DNA of 64,000 nt from positions 3,196,229-3,260,228 of the forward strand of contig OW203988.1 of NCBI GenBank assembly GCA_934047225.1. The letters run 5' to 3'. The position numbers were made by a program, and so were the translations under genes. This document shows, in pieces, positions 1 through 11,300 of this stretch. Below the pieces are notes generated by a model. The model was not told where the DNA came from and made no database searches. It was given only the letters and a program-made list of their open reading frames with translations. Numbering within the stretch: the first letter of the stretch is position 1; each line of letters starts with the position of its first letter. This DNA comes from Ypsolopha sequella (lineage: Eukaryota > Arthropoda > Insecta > Lepidoptera > Ypsolophidae).

Positions 1-1981
1 AATGCTATCGAACTTGGTCACGAAGTTATCATCTCGATTCTTTCACAGTAAGAGCACGAACCTATTATTTTGTTTATGATTTTTTTACGACTTACGCAAT
101 GGAACCCGAGGCGGAGGAAGAAAACGCGCTGGGTGTACTAAAAGAGGCTGAATCAGATAAAAACCTACCATTACGTTCGGCTCAAAAATAGGCTAATGTC
201 ATTTACCATTACAGTCTTTTGTCACGTGGCACTCCTTGGTAAGGTTTTCTTAGAAATTTTCTTATTATAATTGGAGATGTTTTTGTTGATGTAATGATAG
301 TCGTTGTTTTGATTAACGAGGCAAAAAGTAATGATGGAAAGTTTGTTATTTGATTTTCATGAGAGTTTAGTAAGTTATTTTGTAATGAACACCAATTTAC
401 TAATGGAAATACGCTAATTAAAATATTTTAAAATTATGAGCTATGATAGACAGTTCGTGGAAACTCATATAGACCGCAGTTTTGATTAATGACTTCGGGA
501 ATCATGTCAAAAGTGACCTTTTAAATAATTAAAAAAACGGCCTTGACCATTCTAATCATGAGTATCAAATCGAAGTAAGCACAACACATATACGTTTTCC
601 ATAGGGTATTAATTGACGAACAGCGTTGTAAAAGAAACGATTTTGTTGTAACACTGTGTAGTCACGAGTTTTAAATACAAAAGCCCTTTTAGTTTAGAGT
701 TTCGAAGGTTAAAACAAAAATCTGCGAATGATTTATGGTCTAAAAAATAATAGATATCATCATACCCAAAATTAATTTTTAGCTTTTACTGCATATATTA
801 TTTTTGTATTTTTACTCACGTCGAAACAAATTTATACGCATTTGGGTTTAGAGTTTGTTTGTGTGTTTGCGTTAATGTGGTTTTTGTGCACTCTGTTGTT
901 AGTGTGGCCTCGTATTCTAAAATGGCTGAACCAATTTTAATCAGTTTTTTCGTTAATTTAATCTCAAAGATGGTGTATTGCTAGATTGTATCGTTCCTGG
1001 CCACTAGGAGGCACCGCTAGTCCGCTACGTGATCGTAATTTCTTGTTTTCTGTGTAATTCTCCATAACTTGTTATTGAAAATTTACTGCATAACTTTCAG
1101 TCGTCATGCGGTACCTACAATTTAATGATATTTTCATCTTTACTTCTATATGTAACGCCTTACTAAACTTAAATCACGACGACGTTCTGTCAACTTTGCC
1201 ACAAAATATAGATAGTACTTCCTGGTAGCGATCACTATTTGACTCTTAATGAGGAATTTCAGCGAAGGTACTTCGTAATAAAAATACGTGAAAGTAAAAT
1301 AGCAGACACTGTTTTTAACATAGTATTTGTGTTGTACACACTCGTAAGATGTCACGATCTGATTAAATAGTTAACGATCCAAATTAAACAATGAATGCAC
1401 ATCTGCTTTGGGCAAATACAACTGTTTTAAATTGCGAACCATTAAAATAAATTTAATGACAGTAGAATTGGCCATGATTTAAGCTGGTATTTTTAAATAT
1501 GCCCTAATCATCATTTTCATCGCTAAAAATGTTTCATGTCTATGGACCGCATGCTTTTTCAAAGTGAAGCTTTGAATCAAAAGCTCTTTGCAGCGATTCA
1601 GTTGTTGCAGGAGTTGTGGATGCAAGTATTGTTTTTGAAAAGGTATGCGATAAGGAGTCAACGGAAGCTGCCTTATCAGAAGTAAAACAAAGTGGTAGAG
1701 TGAACGACGAGCAATAAAATAAGCTTCAGATGCATAGTAGCAATAATAAGGTGGTATATATACTTCTAATATGTTTTATTATTGTTGAACTTTTTGAGTA
1801 GAATTAACGTACTAGCATATTCTTGTTGTATACTTGAAGCCAGTAAAGTGTAAAATTAATTTATACATTTAGATCAAAATCTTGTAATGGAAATTTTAAA
1901 GCAAATATCCTCCGAAATATCTGAAATATCTATACAATAAAAATTAAAGAGTAAAGACTTATTTGTCGTTATTAAGATTAT
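1..1981. other. Upstream AT-rich DNA, no feature recognised
   Basis: I see no convincing coding region, RNA gene or named repeat here. All open frames are short, AT-rich and without domain signatures. The stretch lies upstream of the unc5 start codon and could hold regulatory DNA or a 5' untranslated exon, but nothing in the sequence identifies one. Confidence 0.5.
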
Positions 1982-2262
1982 AATATTTATATTTATTTAG
2001 GTTTTATATATATTTATTATTATTTACACATTTATATTTATATATATATATAAAAAACACTTTTAAAGAGATATATTTCGAACTATTGTTCGGCATCAGT
2101 CTTGTAAATAATTATGTATATTTATTAATATTTACAAGACTGATGCCGAACAATAGTTCGAAATATATCTCTTTAAAAGTGTTTTTTTTTAATATATATA
2201 AATATAAATGACATGTGTAAATAATAATAAAAATATATAAAACCTAAATAAATATAAATATT
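1982..2262. repeat. Foldback (inverted-repeat) element, 281 bp
   Basis: Two arms of about 130 bp (1982-2110 and 2129-2262) are near-perfect reverse complements around a short AT-rich loop. The inner arm carries GACTGATGCCGAACAATAG and its complement. The outer arm is AT-rich, beginning AATATTTATATTTATTTAGG. This is the structure of a foldback MITE or of an inverted duplication. I found no clear target-site duplication. Related GACTGATGCCG motifs recur at about 2302 and GACTGACGCCGG at about 7099. Confidence 0.8.
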
Positions 2263-4069
2263 GAAATATCTATAATTACATATAATTGAATGTCGCAATG
2301 AGACTGATGCCGGACCCACGATAGGGCTCGAATTTATTGAATATAATACCCTGACTGATTGATTGACTGACTGATCTATCAGGAATATGAAATTTGGATT
2401 GTAGGTTCCTTGTATGACGTGGACATCCGTTAAAAATGGGATTTCAGGATATTCTCTTGGGATCAGGAGAAATAGGATCTACGCGAACAACGCTTTATAG
2501 CATCCACTAGTATAAAATATAACGTTTAGGTGAAATTATAAAATGTATCAGTCTTAATTTTAAATTAGGTGAAATTAATAGTAGTTTATGCTACAAGGGC
2601 CAAAAGGAATAAATTACGAGGACGATTTAAAACACGAGCGTAGCGAGTGTTTTAAACGTAACCGAGTAATTTATTGCTTTTACGCCCGTGTATCATACTA
2701 CATTTTTCAATGCATAGTGTGAGGAAATGAAAACAAATATAATCTTGTGAACTTTAAATTATGATTGGCTCAAAAGGATTATATCCAGAGCCGTTAAACA
2801 GTGGAAAAAAAAGAATAACATCTATGGTACACAGGAAAAGCTGCAGGTTAGCCAACCATTGCAAACAAATGAAAAAAAAAAAAAAATAAAGCCCTAGGGC
2901 AAAATAATCAACTTTCTGTTCGGTTTTGATGCATAAAAAGTGAGCCTTTACGAGCACATGCATTGAAAATAAAATTAAATACATTATATTCGTTATAATT
3001 ACCTTTCCACTGGTCTTCTCTTTAGTATTACGTAACTAACGAGTTGCAGAGTTCAATGAAACGAGCTGAAAGTACTTCATAATACCCTAAAAAATTCAAG
3101 AAAAACATATATCTGCTTTTTTGGTCTATCAAAGGCAATAAAAGCTTTTATAATTTTCACCTTTAGGCACCTCACACTCGCGTTTTTTGCTTTTGAAGGT
3201 ATATTTTTTACCGTACTTGGTTTTTTGTTCAATCGTAAGCCGCTTAGCTCAGAAACATTTAAATGATAACTCGTATCTGATTTGAATCGGAAGACGCACG
3301 TAAAACTATCGCGGAAAGCGCACTCATCCACTTTTTATTTGATTGTATCTATTCAAAGTTGGAGTGATCGCGTTTTCAGATTGAATATGTACCTATATAA
3401 CATATGGATGCAGTGCTATTTATTATAAACTACAAGGACAACGTAGGACTTGTATTGAAGCTACGCTTGTGATATTAGATTAGATGCACGGATTTATAGC
3501 TTTTATGAGATGAAACAATTTTAAGGTATCCCGATTTGCTTTGTAATTCGCTACGTCTACTTGTGCTTGATCTTCGCCTTAATGATGAAAATGAGCGTTA
3601 AGTAAATGTTAGATTGGTTAATTTCCCGTTAAATTCTTGCTTACGGTATCTTGTGGAATTTGCCTAATTATGGATGTTGATTAGATTCATCATTTTGTGT
3701 CTGTACCATCGAATTAAAGACTAAGTATGATTTACGCCAAGATGCTTTTGAAGTTTTGAAATTCAAATCAAATTGTAAATAACGAATAGTTATCGGTAAT
3801 CACAAGAATAAATTATAGAATTTGGGACAAAGGTCTACTAGGTTAAAGGAGATAATTATATCATCAAAGCGAAAGCTAATTTATGCTTATATTGATAACT
3901 TATTTATTTTGGTTTGAAATAAGTATATCAACATTAAGGCGATATGCGAAAAAAATACGGGTGTTTCTTTTCTGTGTATTTCATGAAATACACGGAAAAT
4001 TATAATAAATTTCTGGTATATGCATTTTGACTATATAATCTAGGGTTGTGAAATTGTAAAACATGTTTG
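2263..4069. other. Non-coding, apart from the hairpin at 2595-2699
   Basis: Apart from a second copy of the GACTGATGCCGG motif at about 2302 and the hairpin listed separately, I see no supported gene or named element. Open frames on the minus strand near 2750-3330 lack any recognisable domain. Confidence 0.4.
2595..2699. other. Long imperfect hairpin
   Basis: Nested complementary segments align symmetrically around GAGCGTAGCGA: TTAAAACAC (2627-2635) with GTGTTTTAA (2647-2655), AATAAATTAC (2608-2617) with GTAATTTATT (2666-2675), and GGGC near 2597 with GCCC near 2694. Together they give an interrupted stem of about 100 nt. It could be a foldback repeat or a structured RNA. I recall similar sequences dispersed in moth genomes but cannot name the family. 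Confidence 0.5.
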
Positions 4070-4357
4070 GATAAATTTTCTTCGATAGAAATAATTGTTG
4101 AAATGAGGTCTTCAAACACACTTTTTCTCCTCGTTTGACGAATAGGAACCATATACAGAACTCAAACATATTTTATTAGGTGTGTTTTAACAATATCTAG
4201 AAATTTCATATTTGAAATTTTGCTAGCTATTTTAGTTTTTTTAATAAAAATATAAAACCAACTTTTTTCCTTTTTGCCCTGAATCCGCCCCTCTCGCACT
4301 GCGCGATTTTTCGCTTGGAGTGACAGTGACAAAAATAAAATTCGCATAGCCTCTTAA
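4070..4357. repeat. Dispersed repeat, copy A of three
   Basis: This segment shares an ordered series of motifs with 26724-26975 and 32848-33118: a GAAATGAGGTCTTC-like start, TTTTCTCCTCGTTTGAC, GTGTTTTAACAATATCTA, TTTTGATAGC/TTTTGCTAGC, then CCCTCTCGCACTGCGCG and GAGTGACAGTGAC near the end. The three copies are in the same orientation and diverged. No coding content is seen and the family name is unknown to me. Confidence 0.65.
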
Positions 4358-5284
4358 TATCACAATATACCTATACGTAAGTAATACTCGTTATAACTAA
4401 TACACTAGCAAATACACCCTGTTTTGCAAAGATGTATGTTATATTACTAACACGGAAGTGTAAGGCTAAATAATCTCAACTTTTCAAATACTTTTGAATT
4501 AATTTATAATAATTCTTTCCCACCCAATTAAAAATCCTCCCCTCATATAACTCTCCAACACCAACCTCATTTACCTTTTATCTCGCATCAGAAGAGAACT
4601 TTTGAGTTGCTTTTCTTTTGGACAGACCATTTCTCGCCTCTAGTGGTCATTAGCTTTTTGTTCAAAACCGAAGTGGTTCAAATTGGTCACACGATGGTGC
4701 CCTTAAAATGCACTCCTCAAACACCGATGCTGAGGTAATGGAACGGGCTATTTGAGTGACCACTCACTGAGTGGACTTCAAAGGTTTTCTGTTAGGAAGA
4801 TTATTCGAAATCATAATAGGATGTTTTTTTATAGTTTGCGCCTTACAATTTTTCTGCCTTTTTAATAGTTTACGTTAGAAAAGTGAAAATTTCAATTAGT
4901 CTTTCTCGGTTTTTCTGTTACAAAACTTATATATATATAATTCAATAAGCATTAAGCAATATCATCAACTATTTTGATTATTATAATTTATGGCAATATA
5001 ACAATATAAACTTTTGCTACAAAATAAAACTATATACGTATTTACGATTTACTGCCTTCAAACATCAAAGAACAGCCTTCAAACATCAAAAAATAGCCTT
5101 AAATATGAAAAAGCTACAGGCGAGTACTTAAGCTTCACTACAACCCTTATCTTGTACCGACATATTTTCACCCAAGTCACAACTATCCGCGACAGTACAC
5201 CGCCACAACAAATATTGGTCAGCTTTCACGTATTCAAACAGTGTCGTATTGTTTTAGGTGATGCGTGCTAGGCCGTGAGCAGCG
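4358..5284. other. Region immediately upstream of unc5 start
   Basis: No TATA-type core promoter can be assigned with confidence. A pyrimidine-rich stretch ending in AG at 5256-5257 just upstream of the ATG could be a 3' splice site, which would make the first coding exon an internal exon with the true 5' UTR exon further left. The short duplicated CTTCAAACATCAAA near 5057-5090 is a local tandem duplication. Confidence 0.35.
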
Positions 5285-5351
5285 ATGGCCGCCGCAAGGC
5301 TCATGCTAGCCTTGCTTTGGGTGGTCGCTGTCAACGCTGATGGTAAACATG
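5285..5351 (+). CDS. unc5: unc5 exon 1: start codon and signal peptide
   Basis: The exon encodes [20 protein letters not shown] and two more residues, followed by one base of a split codon. The hydrophobic core [11 protein letters not shown] with a small-residue end (VNA) is a typical secretory signal peptide. This ATG was chosen because the peptide begins there, in-frame with exon 2 through donor GTGAGT at 5352 (phase 1: G plus AT gives Asp). A second possible donor GTAAAC at 5343 would change the phase and is less likely. Exon 2 alone has no signal sequence, so an upstream exon of this kind is required for a type I membrane receptor. Confidence 0.8.
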
Positions 5352-8300
5352 GTGAGTTGAACTTTTCGATTTGCTGTTTTTTATAATATATATATGTAAA
5401 ATCTCATACTCATTTTAAAGTATTGGAAATATACGAGTATTTAGAATCAACTTTAGCACGTAAAATTTATTTTAAATGTAAAGTCCCTTTTTTATCGCTC
5501 CACCTTATTTCATTGCATTTGCAACGAAGTTTTTTAAGAGGTTCTGACACCTTATCTATCATCATCTCAAGATTCTAACAAAAAACTGAAAGCTGTCACC
5601 GACTAGATTCACAGGCGAGACGCAACGGAGCCGATAAAACTAAAAAGCAAAAGATAAGAAAGGGCGATACTAGTAAAAGCATCAAGCGAAGAAGTAGCAA
5701 AAAACTTCTCGTCACGAGTTAAATGGAAACCAGAACACGACTATCCCATTAGACAAAGTTTTTGTGAATCATAACCCGAGAGTTGCAGGAATTGAAATTC
5801 CATTAGCTCTGAAATCGGAAACGGCCTCTCGAGCACACCTCGCAGCTGCTTGTGTGAATGAAGCAGAAAATAATAGCGAAGCAAGTCTCCCAGGAGACGC
5901 CATTATAACTTGACTAACAAAGGGATTATCTTGTTTGGGAACCTCTTGACTGGCACTCGACGACTCTTTGTGCGGATCGTGTTACGTTTTCACTGCCCCG
6001 GTGGTGGCTATTCACGCAGTTTTTGTGGGTGTGGTCGCTTTTTGTGCTTTTGTAGCAACACGGGTGAAAATTTGTCGGTGATGGCAAAGGATGATTCGTT
6101 CTGTGGTATATAATTTTTGTAGAGCTCTAGCGCATCTTGTCGATTTCTTTCACGGTCTAAAAAAGTCCGCTGTGACAGAATAATAGCAGCCCAAGCCCTT
6201 ACAATGATATTCGAGAAATTCTTGCGATAAAACATGTGGCGCATCAAATTTCAAAGGAGTAAAACAAGATAGAGTAGTCGCAGTTACTAATGTTAAACAT
6301 AACTTTGAAGATAGTAATGAAAGACAACAAAGAGCGATCCTTAGAACTTACAATACGAATATTAATCATAAAGTTGAGGGTTACGAAGAAGACATCTCAC
6401 ACGTCCCATAAAGCATAAAGTGAACTTCGGAAATGGTTCTACGTTACGCCCACACACCCATTAAGTAGTTCGAGTGCATCTTTTTATGCCTCCCCAGTCT
6501 TAAGTGCATTTACGAGTAAACTGAATCAAGTGGAAGCGAGGCGTCTTCAAATGCGGATTCACGCTCCAATGTTTTATTGCATCTCGACGAAGGAACAAAA
6601 TCAGAAGTGACGCGTGTTCATACTGTACAACTGTTCATCTTCCAGTGTGCTGTATTGGATATTCTGAGTGCTCTGTACATTTCCGAGTTATCAGTCCACT
6701 CAAAAAACAGACTCGGTTTAGTTGCAGTAATCGTACCGCTATTAAAGCTTGAAGAGTTTTATTGATGCCGTATTTGGATCGAGCGCCACTTAGTGTAAGG
6801 AATGATCGCGTCCATATGTTTTGTTTTAAGATAAAAACGTGTGAGTGCTATTAATTTTATTTATACGGAGAGTGTGTCCTTAGATTAGATAGAGACGCTC
6901 TTCTAATGTTGGAATGTAGAGCATGTGTTTTGGTTGGGAAGAGTCGTGTCAAATTGTTATAGTTGTGCATTAGTGTCTAACCTTTAATAATGTCAAACAA
7001 ATATCATTAAAGAATCAAAGAATGGGAATGTATTGAATAAACTTAAACAATTACGATTGCAACAAAAGTCATGAACTAACAACTGGTTTTTAATTCGACT
7101 GACGCCGGCCCCAAAGTGGGCCGAAATATATTTCGAAAATCATTTTTATATAATGTTTTAATTAAACAGAAAATAAAATAAAATGAACTAACAAATATAA
7201 ATAAAAACAAATTGTTAACAATGCAAGACTAAAGCCTCATCAGCTATCAACTCGTCAATAGAATGAAAAGAGAAGAACCCATGCGTCTAAGAATTCGTTC
7301 CGGACGTTGATTAAACACCGATCATCAACATCTTCCTCTGCCATCGTCGATTGTGCCTTAATTACACGAATACCCGACAAAATGACGGGATGCGGCACTC
7401 TTTGTGGGGTCACTCCCGTTAAGCAATTCCATTTTATTTTTTCGTATGGACATCTAAAATATATAACACTTGCTCTCCACCCACAGCGTCTGCCGTTGTA
7501 GATTTCTATCTTGATAAAGCATTGATAAGTGTTATAACCATAACGATGATTTCCAGCCCAATATCTCACTTATACGAGTATGTTCATAAAGTTAATCGTT
7601 ACACTACAAAATGTAAAAAAAAGGGAAGAACCCCAACTAAGTTTAAACGACGGGATGACGCCAATTCAATGAGTTTTCAGTTTGTTTTTAGACCTCGTTA
7701 GTAGTAGCCTCAGGAATCCGAACATTCGTCAGATGGGACATATTTCACCTCGTGTCGTGGCGATAAGGTATTTCTTCATTTACATCCATTTTGTAAATCT
7801 GTCCTGTTGTGACACTGCATCGTCTGGTGAGGAATTTGGGGTATTTTAAAACTAAGAAAACATTAACATGCTTTGTTCGGAATAGAATATTGTAAAAGTA
7901 AGAAATGGCTTTGAGATCAGAAGTTTGAGAAAATCACAAAATTTACGGTAATTAAATTATATTTTTATTAAAAAAAAGCAAAATGAAAAAAAATACAATC
8001 TGACAACATCCATTATGAATCATGACCATCTAACACTCTTGATGAAAGACAGTGTTGAATACTATTGAAGTGAAAGGTTAGATTAGGAAAGTCACAATCG
8101 GTTAACAAGTTGATAGTAAAGATGTACTTATTGATCTCTTGAACTCAGTACGGCCGTTCAATCAACTCAACGCTCGAAGCCACTATGTTTTGATCGCTAT
8201 TGCATTTGGAAACTAATTTATTAAATATTAAATTCGACTTAATAGCGTCTTGAGCATTAAGTAAATCATCATCATAACATGATCTTTGTCTAGTAAAGGT

Positions 8301-11300
8301 TTCTATGAAACTCTTATCCAAGCGATAACTTTCGCTTGTGATTAAGAAGTGTGATGTTTATTTCTAGGGAATGCAATCTCGGTATACCGGGATCCCAATA
8401 TCCCGCACGTATTTTGCGGGATTAATCCCGCATGTTAAATCACGCGGGATTAGCGGGACTGCGCATCAACAAATTCCAAGTGTTATTTGCCGCGCAAACT
8501 GATTTGCTTGTGACGGATTGATTGCTAAGCGCACGGGAACGGGGTGGGATGCGTGGGGGTGGGTGGCAGTGGCGCACCGTACAATTTTTTGTAAGCTACA
8601 ATTTAGCCGTAGAGTAACCTAATTACACGTTCAAATTTGTTTGTTTTAGTAAATTAAACGGAATTATGTTACTATTTTTTAATTCAATATATTTTTTTTC
8701 AGTGTTAAATTATGTAGAACATTGTGTACAAACACTTTAAGGGTGCTCAAACAAAAATTTGTGAAATCCAGGAAATATCATGGAAAACTGTTTCTCCTAG
8801 GCAGCCACTCTATAAAAAGTATTTTTCATTTAATAAGAACTATATACTACGAAATATTTGATCTACATGATGGTACATTATTTTTTGCTTTAATTTCTTA
8901 CAATTCCAAGCTATTAAGGAAATAGAAGAATTTCTGCTATTCAGAATAATAATTTCAAAAAAATATAGGTCAAGTCTTTTGTAATAGTTTTTATTGAATG
9001 ATTTTTTATTGAATTTTTTATTGAGTGTCTGCCCAGGATAAACAGTTTTCTATGATATTTCGTAGATTTCACTGATTTTTGTTTAAGCACCCTTAAATGT
9101 CCTGTTATTCTCTTACTAAGACCGACAACAGATTTGTTTGTCTGGAAGGATGAACAAGAATTACATCAAACTACTTTAGCGAGTTAAAGGAACATTTAAT
9201 GTTCTAAACGTCAGTAGAAGTATGAAATGAATAAGAAATGCAATCCCGCAATAAAATTTCAATCCCGGTATTTGCGGGACTGATGATTCTTAGTCCCGCT
9301 GGATCCCACAAAACGTAAGTAGTTTATAGCGAGCTATTGCAAAAAGATCTCGCATATCCGGTGAAGCACAGAAATCACCGAATGGTAGGCCATCCTTTGA
9401 GACCATGCGTGACACCCTCTTTCTTACACTATTTTCTCTATTAGTAGAATGCTCTGTCCTTTTAATTATTGACCTACACAACTTGCATTTTTCTGTCTGT
9501 GAATTTTCTATGAATTATGAACTAAAAAAAAAAACAGTGTTAGAATTTTACTGCATGTCTTACCTTTATATTTATGAAAAACATAGGTAAACAATATTTT
9601 AAAGGCATATTGGTACTTATTAATACAGTAATAATAATCAGTGATCTATTGTAATAGGAAAGATCTCTCATCTCATCAGTAAAAAATCTTTTTTTTAAGT
9701 TGGTACCCGTAACGCAATCACATGTATCTGTTACCATTTAGACAGCATTAAACTTCTCTTGTACAAAAAAAAAACATTTCACAATAACCCGCAATCGCAA
9801 GCCAACCCAAGAGTTCAAATCTATTCTCACATAGATAAATAGAGTCGTGAATGAACAAGTGCCTCGTGACAATCACTTGCTTGATTTGGATGCGCTTGTG
9901 ACTCTAACAGTACTTAGTTCTAAGTGCTGTTTCGTCATTTGCTATCGCACTTGAAAGGCACTCTCTGGTAAGAGAATGAAAGCTATAACCAGTCTTGAAA
10001 ATTATTTTTGCTATTATTTTAAATGCCACAAATACCTAATGTATACGTGTGTAACTAGGACCTATTTATTTAAACAACACTATGATTTATAATTTATTAA
10101 ACTTAATTTTATGTAACTGCTTGTCATTCTTAGTTAAGACCTTCATTTACATAAAACTTTAAATATAAAATGCCTCAGGATCATTTGTCTTTATTACACC
10201 AATTCACGCTTTATGTTACCAAAGTAGTATAGCAACTAAAAGTACGTGCCAGCTGTTCTGCTCTTATCTGGTTTTCTAGTAATTATTTGTTCATGACGTT
10301 TGTCGTCTATAATTCAATAGCGGTTTTGTATCATAGCAAGTGCCTTTGTTCGATGTCACCTCCCTACTAGTCTGCTAAACGTATTCTTGATTCTTTGAAA
10401 ATAAACTTAAAGTAGTTTTGTTATTATTAACCAATTATATTATATTTTCACTAGGTTACTAAATTTTTTATTACGAGTACTTTAAGTAATTCTTTTATTT
10501 AATTCAAATTTTGCATCATTTACTATCTAAATAATAGTAAAGTTAATTAACAATTATAGTTACGGTAGGTAGAAGTAGTAGGGTCAACCAGGGTAATTGT
10601 AAACACAAGTGAAAAAATAACAACTTTGTTCCACATTTATTTTTGATGTTTTATCAAGTTGTGTCACCATAGCAATAAGTTTTGGGAGTGTTTTTGAATG
10701 CGAGTGTATACCAATTTTGAGACAATATTTAATAATATTGCACCACCAGGAAGTTAAAAAAAAACGTGTTTACAATTGCCCTAGACATTTTCACAAAAAA
10801 ACACATTTTGGGGTAAATAGAAACACACAAATCTGAATCTAGTATAGTTATCGCTTCTCTCGTAGTGTGAATCTAAAATGCAATCATTTTAAAATGTGTA
10901 CAAATGATACCAAGTTGTTTACTCAACTGGGGGGTATTTGTAAAAATTGTAAACTAGCTCCTAAATGATTCATATAAATAAGACTGGGGGAAATGTAAAC
11001 AATCAAGATACAGTGGGGTTATTGTAAACAAATTCTTAATAGCTAAAATAATGATATGAGTTTTGTAAGGGGTAAATAAAAACAAACGATGAGATGAACT
11101 AATCACATAATATCTTTATTAAGTTTTTAAAATACTACTTAAAAAATACTTTTAAGAGTAAGGCTAAGGTTTTTCGAAGACATCTAAAGGTTTTTCGAAC
11201 TTATAATACATCCTCTCGCCTCTCAAAAATAGGGTGGGTTCCCTCAACACCTCTATCACATCATCAAAAGAGACATAACTTGTGTCATTTTCTCGTACGG

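Noticed and set aside
5343..5351. Alternative donor GTAAAC within exon 1
   Set aside because: Using it would give a phase that does not join to exon 2; the GTGAGT at 5352 does.
6008..6247. Minus-strand frame [20 protein letters not shown]... as a gene
   Set aside because: It looks slightly non-random but has no recognisable domain, splice partners or neighbouring exons. I cannot support it.
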